Below are positions 38,276-47,172 of a DNA stretch of 64,000 nucleotides, in pieces. Made by a program: the position numbers and the translations under genes. The notes beneath the pieces are model-generated. The model did not search any database. It was not told the origin of the DNA and saw nothing but the letters and a program-made list of their open reading frames with translations. The DNA comes from Deltaproteobacteria bacterium (GTDB lineage Bacteria > Desulfobacterota > Desulfobacteria > Desulfobacterales > Desulfosarcinaceae), in NCBI GenBank assembly GCA_021824175.1, contig JAKALP010000013.1, positions 62,001 to 126,000 on the forward strand, read 5' to 3'. Every line of letters begins with the position of its first letter. The stretch's first letter is position 1.

Positions 38276-38296
38276 CATTAAAGAGGAAAGACAACC

Positions 38297-39208
38297 ATGA
38301 TCGAAGAGCGTGAAGACGACGAACAGTTTAAAATGCGTCTGGACGTACCCAATGACATTGTTGAAGAACCAGCGATTCCAGCGGAGATCAATGAACTTAA
38401 ACTGGAAAAAATCAGCCAGCGCGTAACCCTCATATCGGTGTTGATCCCCGTGTTGATCGTCATCGTGTTGGTGATCACCTATCTGGACATCAAAAAGCGG
38501 GTGACCCAAACCGAAGATACGGGCAACATTGAATTTCAAAAACTGTCAACGGATTTGGAATCGCGCTTCTCTTCTCTTTCAGTTCGCCAGGCACGCATCG
38601 AAGATGCCATGGAAAAGTTAGCTACTCAAAACACCCAAAGCAGCGCGGCCATCCAAGTCCGGTTTGAAAAAATCGAAGATGCCATTAAAAAAACCGCGGG
38701 CAATAGTGTGGGACAAAAGGAGTTCGGTGCCACTAAAGCTGAACTAGTCAATCAACTCAATTCCGTTGTCTCTTCTGCAAATGAAGCCAGCCAGCAGGTC
38801 GCCACAATCACCCAGGAAATTAAGAAGCAAATGGATCAACTGAGCCAGTCCCTGGCATCAATCAACACCCGGATGGCGGAACAAGGCAAACAGCTCTCGG
38901 CTTTAGATCAGAATAAGATTGATAAACCCGCATTGGACCTGGCGCTTCGGTTGGAGATTTTAAAGTCCCAAAATGAATTGAAATCACAAATTGAAACGCT
39001 CAAATCACAATTAGAAGCATTGCAGAATCAAATTTCCCAATCGAGTCAGAAGAAGGGCGTTTCAACCGCCGCACCACCGCCCTCAACGGCCCCGGCCACC
39101 TCCGCCCCCAAGGCTGAAGCCTCAAGACCTGCCTCCGAAGCGCAGGCTCCCCCGACCAAACCCGCGAACGGTTCTGGCTCTAAAATCGAGGAACAGACCA
39201 TTAAATAG
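38297..39208 (+). CDS. Single-pass membrane protein with coiled coil and Pro/Ala-rich tail
   Basis: 303 residues, no recognised domain. An acidic N-terminus (about 40 residues) precedes one membrane segment (LISVLIPVLIVIVLVITYL, residues 45-63). The rest is a long predicted coiled coil (QQVATITQEIKKQMDQL, SQLEALQNQISQSSQ) and an Ala/Pro/Ser-rich tail ending in PTKPANGSGSK. Topology suggests a periplasmic coiled-coil anchored to the inner membrane, as in many scaffolds. It follows guaA by 20 bases with a GAGGAAAG ribosome site, so it may be co-transcribed. Function unknown. Confidence 0.8.
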   Translation: MIEEREDDEQFKMRLDVPNDIVEEPAIPAEINELKLEKISQRVTLISVLIPVLIVIVLVITYLDIKKRVTQTEDTGNIEFQKLSTDLESRFSSLSVRQARIEDAMEKLATQNTQSSAAIQVRFEKIEDAIKKTAGNSVGQKEFGATKAELVNQLNSVVSSANEASQQVATITQEIKKQMDQLSQSLASINTRMAEQGKQLSALDQNKIDKPALDLALRLEILKSQNELKSQIETLKSQLEALQNQISQSSQKKGVSTAAPPPSTAPATSAPKAEASRPASEAQAPPTKPANGSGSKIEEQTIK

Positions 39209-39218
39209 GGGCTTAAGG

Positions 39219-39263
39219 AAAACCCCTATTTTTCCAAGTTCTGGCTGGGACAAAATTTTAAGT
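39219..39263. repeat. Interspersed repeat, copy C (diverged)
   Basis: AAAACCCCTATTTTTCCAAG, then CTGGGACAAAATTTTA, matches copies A and B with several changes (11 of 14 in the core). It lies 10 bases after the stop of the coiled-coil gene, between it and the convergent acyl-CoA ligase gene. Confidence 0.55.
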
Positions 39264-39269
39264 TTCCTA

Positions 39270-40988
39270 TTATACTTCCAAGGCTTTTGCTAGGAATTGG
39301 TCAATCTGTTTGCGAATGTCACGCTTGCTGAATTTTCCAACACTGGTCTTGGGGATGTCGTCCACAATAGCCACGAGCTTGGGCAGCATCCATTTGGTGA
39401 TCTTGCCTTTGTTTACGCCTTCAGCCATGAGAAAAGCAATGAGATCTTCGGCCCCCTTTTTACTACCAGGCATAATTTTAACAACCGCCATGGCCTTTTC
39501 TCCCCAAACCTTATCAGGCACGCCCACTACCGCCGCCTCAAGCACAAAATCCGCCGTGGAAGCTAAATTCTCCAGCAATACCGTCGGCACCATTTCAGAG
39601 CCGCTGCGGATAATATCAGACATGCGATCGGCTATGGTCAGATACCCTTGGCTATCCGTTGTTGCCAGATCACCCGTGTGAAACCAGCCATCATGCCAAA
39701 CCTCGGCGGTCTTCTCCGGATTTTTATAGTACTTCTCCATAACCCACGGGCCGCGCACCACAATCTCGCCAATGGTTTGATTGTCCCGCGGCACAGGTGC
39801 TCCGTCCGAGTCAAATACCTCCACCTCAAGGCCAGGAACCGCCAATCCTGTTTTTACACGAATCTTATCTTGTTCTTCGGCGGGCCATTCGCGCATATGC
39901 CTTTTCAGGAAAGAGAATACAGTTACCGGTGCAGTCTCGGTCATGCCATATCCGGAAGTCGCCCGGACGCCGGGGATCTTCTTCTCGATCTTCTCTTTCA
40001 GCCCCAACGGCAAGGCCCCGCCACCGACCCCCACCGCCAACAGGCTGCTCAGGTCATATTTATCCAAATCCCTGTACTCTAGAAGCAGTGCCAAAATGGT
40101 CGGAACCACCGCCACATTGGTGACTTTTTCGGTTTGGACCAAATCGCAGAACCCATCCACGGTAAAAGTGCCAGGCAAGACGATTTTCACCGCACTAAAA
40201 ACGGCGGTGAAAGGGGCGCCCCAGGCATGGATATGAAACATGGGCGTGGTGATCATCGGCACGGCGCTCTCGCCCAAATGCGGATTGGCCGGATCATTGC
40301 TGAACTGTCCTAACGCAATCAGATGCAAAGTCTGAAGATATAGGGCTCGATGGGTGAACATGGCGCCCTTCGGCAATCCAGTTGTGGCCGTAGTATAGCA
40401 AAGCGTTGCATAAGTGTCTTCATCCAGGTCCGGCCAAGTAAATTCTTCATCGACTTCGGCCAGCAATTCTTCATACACATATAATGATTTAATTTTGGTT
40501 TGGGGCAACCCAGGTCTATCGGACATGTAGACAAATAATCGGACGACATCTTTGATTTGGTCGTAAATAGCTTCCACTAGAGGCAAAAGCGCATCATCAA
40601 AAAATATTACTTTATCTTCGGCATGCTTGATAGTGTAGACGATATGGTCCATAGCCAGGCGGACGTTTATGCAATGCAACATGGCGCCGCTACATGGCAC
40701 GGCATAATAAAGCTCCATATGTCGGTGGGTGTTCAAGGCCATGGTGCCGACACGGTCCCCTGGTTCGCCCGCCTTGCCAGGATAAATCCCGAGCTTCTTG
40801 AGAACCTTGGCCAGTCGGCAAGTACGTTTGAACCATTGCATCCAGGTGAAACGGTGGTATTCAGCTGTAAAGGGATTGCGATACACCAATCCGATCTGAT
40901 CGGGATAAAGCGCCACGGGTCTTTTCATAAATGTTTTGAGCAATAACGGATAGCGCGTGCTGTACTGGGGGTAGGTACGATCGGGCAT
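39270..40988 (-). CDS. Long-chain fatty-acid--CoA ligase (AMP-binding)
   Basis: 572 residues of the ANL superfamily. P-loop-like motif YTTATTGLPKGAMFTH (the usual GTTGxPKG with Ala for Gly), ATSGYGMTETAPV, GWFHTGDLATTD, and the C-terminal catalytic Lys in KTSVGKFSKRDIR. It activates a carboxylic acid with ATP and CoA. Length and sequence suit medium/long-chain fatty acids; anaerobic aromatic-acid ligases of the same family are also possible. It stands alone. Confidence 0.85.
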   Translation of the reverse strand: MPDRTYPQYSTRYPLLLKTFMKRPVALYPDQIGLVYRNPFTAEYHRFTWMQWFKRTCRLAKVLKKLGIYPGKAGEPGDRVGTMALNTHRHMELYYAVPCSGAMLHCINVRLAMDHIVYTIKHAEDKVIFFDDALLPLVEAIYDQIKDVVRLFVYMSDRPGLPQTKIKSLYVYEELLAEVDEEFTWPDLDEDTYATLCYTTATTGLPKGAMFTHRALYLQTLHLIALGQFSNDPANPHLGESAVPMITTPMFHIHAWGAPFTAVFSAVKIVLPGTFTVDGFCDLVQTEKVTNVAVVPTILALLLEYRDLDKYDLSSLLAVGVGGGALPLGLKEKIEKKIPGVRATSGYGMTETAPVTVFSFLKRHMREWPAEEQDKIRVKTGLAVPGLEVEVFDSDGAPVPRDNQTIGEIVVRGPWVMEKYYKNPEKTAEVWHDGWFHTGDLATTDSQGYLTIADRMSDIIRSGSEMVPTVLLENLASTADFVLEAAVVGVPDKVWGEKAMAVVKIMPGSKKGAEDLIAFLMAEGVNKGKITKWMLPKLVAIVDDIPKTSVGKFSKRDIRKQIDQFLAKALEV

Positions 40989-41355
40989 TAAAAGTCTCCT
41001 CCATTGATTAAGAAACTCAATACAATCAAAATGTTCGCAGCAACGACCGGATTGCCCAAATTCAGCTGGGCATTATTAGGAATATTTTGGACACCTATAT
41101 ACCTGCCTCAGTCCTTAATTAAAGCCTTTTTTCTTTGGTGTAGGGGGTAAGGTAAAGGTGACATAGCCTGAAGAAATTGCGGTAATAGCCGATATTAAAG
41201 GATATTCTACATTTTTAGAATATTGCGCAGGCAATGAACTGAGGAAATAGAATGAATTATTTTCAGTGCGATTACACATTTGCCCATCCTAAAACGTTTT
41301 TGATAAGAGAGAGAGGCCGGGCACAGTTGCGCCGAAGTTTGATCCCAGGAACCTG
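40989..41355. other. Intergenic region upstream of ECF sigma gene
   Basis: 367 bases between divergent genes. I saw no convincing gene or terminator. A loose resemblance to the interspersed repeats (GCCCAAATTCAGCTGGGC at 41055-41072) is noted but is not convincing. Promoters for both flanking genes should be here. Confidence 0.3.
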
Positions 41356-41880
41356 ATGATGTCCAAGGCTGACCAAATCTTTGAGGAATTGATCCGCCCC
41401 ATTGAGAGCCGGATGATTAAGATCGTCTGGCGTATTGTGTTGGATCCTGAAGAAGCCGAAGATGTGTTTCAAGATATCTTGGCTCAGATCTGGGCGAAAC
41501 TCGTGGTCATCTTAAGACATCCCACACCCCATGCGTATATTTTGAGGATTTGCGTCACCAAATCCTACGATGCATTGCGCAGGCGCTCCCGCCGCCAACG
41601 TTATGAAGTTTTTCTCGAAACCATTAAATCACAACTGTTACCGGTTTATCCCAATGAGTTGATGGGCGCATTCGACCAGAAATCGGCCATGCGCGCGGCG
41701 ATTGCCTTGTTACCACGAAAACAAGGGCAGGCCATTTTGCTGAGGGTCATGGACGACGCTCCCTACGCTTCCATCGGCGCGGTTTTGGGCTGTTCCGAGG
41801 AAACGGCGCGCTCGCACTTCTCCAAAGGAAAAGCACGGCTTAAAAAAATTTTAGCCCGCATGGGTGTTCTAGTTCGATAA
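41356..41880 (+). CDS. ECF-type RNA polymerase sigma factor
   Basis: 174 residues. Region 2 (RPIESRMIKIVWRIVLDPEEAEDVFQDIL, with the characteristic AEDVFQD) and region 4 (ALLPRKQGQAILLRV; ASIGAVLGCSEETARSHFSKGKARLKK) with no region 1 or 3, as in ECF sigma factors. It directs transcription of a regulon under control of the product of the next gene. Two ATG codons start in tandem (41356, 41359), AGGA upstream. It is 14 bases upstream of the membrane partner. Confidence 0.9.
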   Translation: MMSKADQIFEELIRPIESRMIKIVWRIVLDPEEAEDVFQDILAQIWAKLVVILRHPTPHAYILRICVTKSYDALRRRSRRQRYEVFLETIKSQLLPVYPNELMGAFDQKSAMRAAIALLPRKQGQAILLRVMDDAPYASIGAVLGCSEETARSHFSKGKARLKKILARMGVLVR

Positions 41881-41893
41881 TTACGGAGGGACC

Positions 41894-42841
41894 ATGACCG
41901 AATTGAATGATCCCCGCAACGATGCCAATGACTCTTGGAAATCGTTACAAAATATTCTGAACATCGAGGTACCTAAACCAGTTGAGGAAAAACTCAAGGC
42001 CCGCTTGGCGTGGTTTAATGAGGATCTGCAAGTCCACCCTTACATTACCGGCGAGCAGCGCTATGAGTTGCCAATGCGCTTGAAGGCCTTTGCCCTGCTG
42101 CGCGGGATAATGCGGCCTTTGGTAGCGGCAGGCGTCGCCATGGCGTTGATTGCGGCCCTCAGTTTGGTACTGCCGGGTCATAGTCATCCTTCCTGGGCCA
42201 ATGTGTTGAAACAGTTCCAACACAGCAACTTTGTTACGGCCACGGTCTATATCCGTCATCAACCATTTGCCGAACCGGAGATGGTTGAGTATTGGTGCGG
42301 TAGCGGTAATCGACTCCGCATTTTAAGCGGGCATTTGATCACATTTGCATCCAATGGTAGCGCCAAAACTTTCAATCTGGCCACTCGCAGCCCCGGTGTG
42401 CCGGATGGGCCGACCAAATTCATCATGAATTTATATGGGTATGAAAATTCATTGATCCCGCTGGCCTCCTATCTGAAGTCGCTTTATGTGGATCTTTACG
42501 ATGGTAAAGCCTCGGAATCCACATATCAAATCAATGCAACGCCCGAAATTTCCGAAGACCTGCTGATCTATGATCTCAAACACAAAGTCTCGGGGCTATT
42601 TTTACGAGTGTGGGTCCTCAAGACCACTATGCTGCCGGTACGCATGCACTATTGGAATGAATACGGTTCGCGCACCGATGTGCTTTTCAGCTACTCCAAA
42701 GAACAGCCCGCCGGTTTTTTCGATCCGAGCCTTTTTTCAGCCACCATGAGCAAAGGGCCGGAAAATACCAGTGCGGCTCAGCTCATGTACCTGGGTCTGG
42801 AAGATGCGGGCGGCATAGCAATTCCAGCGCCAGGCATTTAG
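41894..42841 (+). CDS. Membrane protein, probable anti-sigma factor
   Basis: 315 residues with GGAGGG at the start. A cytoplasmic N-terminus (about 70 residues) precedes a single membrane span (AGVAMALIAALSLVLPG), and a 220-residue exterior domain with hydrophobic beta-strand pattern (VLKQFQHSNFVTATVYIRHQ; TMLPVRMHYWNEYGSRTDVLF) like LolA/LppX-type fold regulators found next to ECF sigma genes. I infer it sequesters the sigma factor and senses an envelope signal. The zinc anti-sigma HxxxCxxC motif is not obvious. Confidence 0.65.
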   Translation: MTELNDPRNDANDSWKSLQNILNIEVPKPVEEKLKARLAWFNEDLQVHPYITGEQRYELPMRLKAFALLRGIMRPLVAAGVAMALIAALSLVLPGHSHPSWANVLKQFQHSNFVTATVYIRHQPFAEPEMVEYWCGSGNRLRILSGHLITFASNGSAKTFNLATRSPGVPDGPTKFIMNLYGYENSLIPLASYLKSLYVDLYDGKASESTYQINATPEISEDLLIYDLKHKVSGLFLRVWVLKTTMLPVRMHYWNEYGSRTDVLFSYSKEQPAGFFDPSLFSATMSKGPENTSAAQLMYLGLEDAGGIAIPAPGI

Positions 42842-43287
42842 GATGGAAAAGCGATATGGAAGAATCTATTTCCAGGTTCTAATGTTTTTAAAAGGAAAGG
42901 GGGGATGAGATTAACATTGATATAAATTGAATGCGACCGGCCTATCATCACTAAATAATAGTTGATAAACTAAATCGCATTCAGAATGATCTTGAAGCTT
43001 ATTTTTCTTGCAAGACCATTTGGCAGTGGAGTATGTAAGGCATTCACGTCCAAAATTCCCAGAAGTTAAGGAAAGCGGCACAAGGATTCAGGGAGCGCAC
43101 GTTTAGCACAACATCTTGGTATAATAGAAAATTATGCCATTTTGTGTAATAAATGGACGACGATTTTTAGCATAGTCGGACAAAAAGCCACCCTGTTAAT
43201 TCGCCCGAAATCGGACAATCCAAGTTCTGTTTCGGTACAAAGCACCGGTCAAGGTCCGGTAACACACAATACTACGTAGGAGGTTAG
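42842..43287. other. Intergenic region with inverted repeat upstream of TRAP operon
   Basis: 446 bases. TGAATGCGA at 42928-42936 and TCGCATTCA at 42975-42983 form a perfect 9-bp inverted repeat, with inner TATCA/TGATA; the T-rich TTATTTTTC follows by about 16 bases. It could end the sigma/anti-sigma transcript or be a regulator-binding site. CCGAAA/TTTCGG (43206 to 43234) forms a second hairpin near the dctP start. Confidence 0.4.
43116..43125 (+). promoter_or_regulatory. Extended -10 promoter candidate for dctPQM
   Basis: TTGGTATAAT holds a perfect TATAAT (43120-43125) with the TGn extension. No good -35 box lies 17 bases upstream. It is about 163 bases before the dctP start. No sigma-54 site (TGGCAC-N5-TTGC) was found. 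Confidence 0.45.
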
Positions 43288-44331
43288 ATGGTGATGGGTA
43301 AACAACAATTCAAAACAGCTTTCGTTTGTGGCTTGGCGCTGGTACTTACAATTTGTTTTGCCGGCACCACAATGGCAGCCGGCAAACCGGTCGTCTGGCG
43401 CCTGCAATCAGTATGGACCACCAACTCGGCCATTCATCCGATTACAGCCAAAATGTGCCAAAACGTTAAAGAGCGCAGCGGCGGCCGTCTAGAAATAAAG
43501 CTCTTTGGCCCAGGCGAAATCGTGGGCTCGGTAGAGTGCCTGGATGCCGTGAAAAACGGCGCCATTGAAATGGCTTCCTCTTCCGGTATTTACAACTCAG
43601 CCAAAATTCCTGAAGGTTTGATCGAATTCGGTCTACCCTTTGGGCTGGAAAATGCCGACCAGTTTTATGAATTCTGGTACAATTACAAAGACGGTGAAAA
43701 TTTCAAGATGGTACAGGAAGCCTACCGTGAAAAAGGCGTGGAGCTGATCCATATCAACGGCGGCCTCTCCTATGGTTACATCACCAAATTCCCAGTCGCG
43801 AGTCTTGCGGATTTTAAAGGCAAAAAAATTCGTTCTTTTGGGTTCTTCGGCTTAGTGGTTTCTTTCATGGGCGGCCAGCCGGTTTCTTTGCCCAATGAAG
43901 ATCAATTTATGGCTCTGCAGCAGGGCACGGTGGACGGCACGATTTTCCCCTATCTCTCCATGGAGACCATGAAGTTCAAGGAAGTCTCAAAACATCTGGT
44001 GCTTCCGCCAGCCTTGGGCTCACCCTCCAGCGATATCTTCTGCTCCAAAAAAGCCTTTGATGCTTTGGATCCGGATGTTCAGCAAATTTTGCGCGAAGAG
44101 GCAAGAATTCTAAACAAAACCTACCTGGCCACTGAAGGTCCCCAGGAAGCCGAGCTGATCGCCAACCCGGCCAGCCATGGGATCACGGTGGACCGCATTC
44201 CCCAGGAAGAAATTAAAAATCTGCGCCTCCAGTGCATGAAAATCTGGGACAGCACGGGGAAGAAGAATGATCGCACCAAAGCCATCGTGGCCAATTTGAA
44301 GGCCTTCTTGAAGATTGAAGAGGCTAAATAG
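43288..44331 (+). CDS. dctP: TRAP transporter periplasmic solute receptor (DctP family)
   Basis: 347 residues. A signal peptide (FVCGLALVLTICFAGTTMAA, cleavage after AMAA-like AAG) precedes the receptor: VVWRLQSVWTTNSAIHPITAK, GRLEIKLFGPGEIVG, IRSFGFFGLVVSFMGGQPV (the substrate-carboxylate Arg region) and ALQQGTVDGTIFPYLSMET. The Arg that binds the solute carboxylate is probably the one in KKIRSFG. It delivers an organic acid or similar to DctQM. The solute cannot be told. AGGAGG lies upstream; ATG 43288, GTG 43291 and ATG 43294 are all possible starts. Confidence 0.92.
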   Translation: MVMGKQQFKTAFVCGLALVLTICFAGTTMAAGKPVVWRLQSVWTTNSAIHPITAKMCQNVKERSGGRLEIKLFGPGEIVGSVECLDAVKNGAIEMASSSGIYNSAKIPEGLIEFGLPFGLENADQFYEFWYNYKDGENFKMVQEAYREKGVELIHINGGLSYGYITKFPVASLADFKGKKIRSFGFFGLVVSFMGGQPVSLPNEDQFMALQQGTVDGTIFPYLSMETMKFKEVSKHLVLPPALGSPSSDIFCSKKAFDALDPDVQQILREEARILNKTYLATEGPQEAELIANPASHGITVDRIPQEEIKNLRLQCMKIWDSTGKKNDRTKAIVANLKAFLKIEEAK

Positions 44332-44354
44332 TAAGCTCCGATGCATCCTTAAGA

Positions 44355-44402
44355 CCGGTTGCCGAAGGGGGAAGAATTCACCTTTTCGGCAACCGGAATT
44401 TT
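44355..44402 (+). terminator. Hairpin (possible attenuator) between dctP and dctQ
   Basis: CCGGTTGCCGAA (44355-44366) and TTCGGCAACCGG (44385-44396) make a 12-bp perfect stem followed by AATTTT. It lies 24 bases after dctP and could lower expression of the membrane subunits relative to the receptor. The 250 bases to dctQ contain further GC-rich palindromes (GGCCGTTTCGGCCGAAAGGCC split at 44520-44542; GCCGCGG repeats) but no gene. Confidence 0.7.
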
Positions 44403-44654
44403 AACATAGATCAAATATAGTGGTACAAGCAGAATGAAAGCAGCCGCGCACTGTTCCCAGGATTACATCAGCCTTAGGACGCGTGGTCTTTTATCTTTTG
44501 GTGACCGGCTTGCATGGGCAGGCCGTTTCGGCCGAAAGGCCGTCGGCAATTTTAGCGTATTGTTCCTGATCGCTGATTGGTTTGGGTAAAACTCATGCCG
44601 CGGTTTCGGTGCGTTCCAAATGCCGCGGCTTAACAAAAGGGCTTGGTCTGAAAC

Positions 44655-45170
44655 ATGGGAATCGAACGGTACTTAAAATATATCGACAAAACCAACTTGT
44701 GGGCGGGACGGATTGCGTCTTATGCCATCCTGTATATCATGTTAACCCTCTGTTATGAAGTAGTCATGCGTTACATTTTCAACGCTCCGACCATCTGGGT
44801 GTATGAACTCAATGCGTATGTCTTTTGCTTCTATGTCGCCTTTGCCGGTGGCTATGTGGCGTTATTCAATGCGCACATTAATGTGGAAATCATTTATGAT
44901 AAATTCAAGCCGAAAAACAAACGACTGATCAATGTGCTCACGTCGGTATGCTTCTTCACCGTAATGCTCACCTTGATATGGAAAAGCGGATATGCGGCCT
45001 GGGAGTCGTGGGAAGCCAAGGAAGAGTCCTTCAGCCTGCTGGCCTCGCCCATCTATCCGTCCAAAATCGTGATCCCCATTGGGGCCTTTCTATTTTTTCT
45101 GCAAGGGACGGCCAAATTTATCCGGGATGTGATTGCCCTGATCCAGGGCGAACCTGCCACCAAGGCTTAA
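44655..45170 (+). CDS. dctQ: TRAP transporter small permease (DctQ)
   Basis: 171 residues with four membrane segments, as in DctQ: ASYAILYIMLTLCYEVVMRY, VYELNAYVFCFYVAFAGGYV, NVLTSVCFFTVMLTLIW and KIVIPIGAFLFFLQGTAKFI. The family run RYIFNAPTIWVYELNAY (R-Y-x-x-N-x-P) is clear. DctQ supports DctM in sodium-driven uptake. It is 31 bases upstream of dctM. Confidence 0.9.
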   Translation: MGIERYLKYIDKTNLWAGRIASYAILYIMLTLCYEVVMRYIFNAPTIWVYELNAYVFCFYVAFAGGYVALFNAHINVEIIYDKFKPKNKRLINVLTSVCFFTVMLTLIWKSGYAAWESWEAKEESFSLLASPIYPSKIVIPIGAFLFFLQGTAKFIRDVIALIQGEPATKA

Positions 45171-45201
45171 TTCATAACGATATTTCAGGAGATAGCGAAA
45201 C

Positions 45202-46515
45202 ATGGGACTCGGCTTGACGACAATTATCTTCTTCTCACTTCTACTCACCTTGCTGGCGCTGGGCGTACCCCTGGTATTTTGTTTCGGCTCGGTGGCCATA
45301 CTATTTACCATTCAGTATATGGGGATGGATGCGCTTTACCTGGCCGCCACAACGGCCTATAACCAATGGACCAGCACCATCCTGATTTCCATTCCGCTCT
45401 TTGTGCTCATGGCCAATCTGCTGCAACGCTCGGGCATTGCCGAAGATCTTTACCAGATGATGTATGTCTGGTTCGGCCGCATCAAAGGTGGGTTGGCCAT
45501 TGGCACCGTCATTATTTGCGCTATTTTCGGCGCCATGGCCGGCATCAGCGCCGTGGGCACGGTGACCATGGGCATGATCGCCCTGCCCTCCATGCTCAAG
45601 CGCGGCTATGACACCAAAATCGCGGTGGGCTGCATTTCGGCCGGCGGCACGCTGGGTATTCTGATTCCGCCCAGCGTGCTCATGATCGTATACGGTTATC
45701 TGACCGGCGCCTCGGTCGGCAAACTCTTCATGGCCGGCGTGGTGCCCGGCGTGTTGCTGGCGCTCATCTTCTGCGCCTTTATCGCCATCCGTTGCGCCAT
45801 CAATCCGGCCCTCGGGCCTTCGGTGCCCAAGGCAGAGGCGCCTTCATTCGCGGAGAAACTCAAGAGTCTGAAAGGCGTTATCGCGCCCATCATCCTGGTG
45901 ATGATCGTATTGGGGCTCATGTACATGGGCGTGTGTACGGCTACGGAAGCCGCCGCCCTGGGCTGCCTGGGCTCTTTGATCGTGCTCACCATCAACAAGA
46001 AATTTACTTGGAAAGTAGTGCATGAATCGGTAATCGGCAGCTTCCAAATGACCGGTATGGTGATGTGGATCTTCTTCGGCGCCGTGCTCTTTTCTCACAT
46101 ATACAGCGCCATGGGCGCGGCGGACATGGTGGCCAATTTCTTCAATGGCTTGGAGCTGAACCGTTACGTCATGCTGGCCTGTATGCAATTACTGATGATC
46201 GTCATGGGATGCTTCATGGACCCAGGCGGCATCATCGTCATCTGCATCCCGGTCTTCATGCCGCTGGTGGAGGCCATGAAGTTTGACATCGTCTGGTTCG
46301 GCATCCTATTTGTCATCAATATGGAACTGGGATACATTACGCCGCCTTTCGGCTTTAACCTGTTTTACATGAAAGCCATCGCCACGCCCCAGGGCGTCAA
46401 GATGCAGGAAATCTACGAATCCATCATTCCTTACGTATTCCTAGGTGCATTGCTGATGGTGATCATTATTATCTGGCCTGAAATCACCCTCTGGCTGCCG
46501 GAGAACGTGAAGTAA
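45202..46515 (+). CDS. dctM: TRAP transporter large permease (DctM)
   Basis: 437 residues of mostly hydrophobic helices, the usual DctM length: LLLTLLALGVPLVFCFGSVAI at the N-terminus, IPLFVLMANLLQRSGIAEDL, GGLAIGTVIICAIFGAMAGIS, and ISAGGTLGILIPPSVLMIVYG, the conserved DctM substrate region. It forms the ion-coupled channel with DctQ. The operon receptor-small-large continues into a UspA gene. Confidence 0.93.
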   Translation: MGLGLTTIIFFSLLLTLLALGVPLVFCFGSVAILFTIQYMGMDALYLAATTAYNQWTSTILISIPLFVLMANLLQRSGIAEDLYQMMYVWFGRIKGGLAIGTVIICAIFGAMAGISAVGTVTMGMIALPSMLKRGYDTKIAVGCISAGGTLGILIPPSVLMIVYGYLTGASVGKLFMAGVVPGVLLALIFCAFIAIRCAINPALGPSVPKAEAPSFAEKLKSLKGVIAPIILVMIVLGLMYMGVCTATEAAALGCLGSLIVLTINKKFTWKVVHESVIGSFQMTGMVMWIFFGAVLFSHIYSAMGAADMVANFFNGLELNRYVMLACMQLLMIVMGCFMDPGGIIVICIPVFMPLVEAMKFDIVWFGILFVINMELGYITPPFGFNLFYMKAIATPQGVKMQEIYESIIPYVFLGALLMVIIIIWPEITLWLPENVK

Positions 46516-46553
46516 TTCAATTATTGATAATAGCAAACAATGGAGATGATAAC

Positions 46554-47078
46554 GTGGCCATACCAGTAATCAAAAGAATATTATTTGCAACCGATCTGTC
46601 TGAAACCGCCAGGCATTCCTTTGGCTATGCCGTGGCCATGGCTGATCGGTGGGACTGTGAGCTGTTGATCGTTCATGTCATCAAAGGCGAAACCGCTGTC
46701 GGCGAAGCCATCGTCAAAATGGGACTCGGCGATGATCTCTATCAGGAGATGGAGAAGAAGAAAGCCCAAAGCGCCCGCAACGTGCTGATCGGAAAAAGAA
46801 CAGAGGCACATAGGATCACAGAGGCCGTTCACGAAATGTTCAGTGAAGCGGAGAAGAAACTCAAACCATCCAAGAAGCTAAAGGTCAGGGAAAGCGTTAC
46901 CGAAGCTGAATCGATTTCGGAGGAAATTCTGAATGTGGCCGCCGCTGAGAAATGCGATGTGATTGTGCTGGGCCATCGGAAAAAACACCTGCTACCTGAA
47001 GGATTAGGTGAAGGCACGCTGAAAAAAGTGCTTAAGGCAGGAACTTTTCCGGTCTTCGTAGTACCGCCGCCGAAATAG
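46554..47078 (+). CDS. Universal stress protein UspA-type
   Basis: 174 residues from GTG 46554, with GGAG 8 bases upstream; TTG 46524 would add 10 residues. UspA core: IKRILFATDLSETARHSFGYA, LLIVHVIKG, VIVLGHRKKHLL and GEGTLKKVLKAGTFPVFVV, whose Gly-rich loop matches the nucleotide-binding G-x2-G-x9-G pattern. A charged insertion of about 30 residues (90-125) makes it longer than typical 145 aa. UspA proteins next to TRAP genes, such as TeaD of Halomonas, regulate transporter activity. The stop is before a terminator at 47114-47155. Confidence 0.85.
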   Translation: MAIPVIKRILFATDLSETARHSFGYAVAMADRWDCELLIVHVIKGETAVGEAIVKMGLGDDLYQEMEKKKAQSARNVLIGKRTEAHRITEAVHEMFSEAEKKLKPSKKLKVRESVTEAESISEEILNVAAAEKCDVIVLGHRKKHLLPEGLGEGTLKKVLKAGTFPVFVVPPPK

Positions 47079-47113
47079 ATCGCGGGGCGCTTCCGCGAGC
47101 TACTTGTAAAACA

Positions 47114-47155
47114 AAGAGGTTCAACACGCCTGATAGGGTGCTGAACCTCTTGGTT
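47114..47155. terminator. Terminator between uspA and convergent HExxH gene
   Basis: AAGAGGTTCA 47114-47123 pairs with TGAACCTCTT 47142-47151; an inner CAC-GCC/GGGTG helix extends it. GGTTT follows on plus, and TTGTTTTAC on minus, so it could act both ways. Confidence 0.65.
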
Positions 47156-47172
47156 TATGAAGAGATGATCAC

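Noticed and set aside
41052-41080. Fourth copy of the interspersed repeat
   Set aside because: Similarity is limited to a CCCAAATTC-GCTGGGC palindrome and lies between divergent, not convergent, genes.
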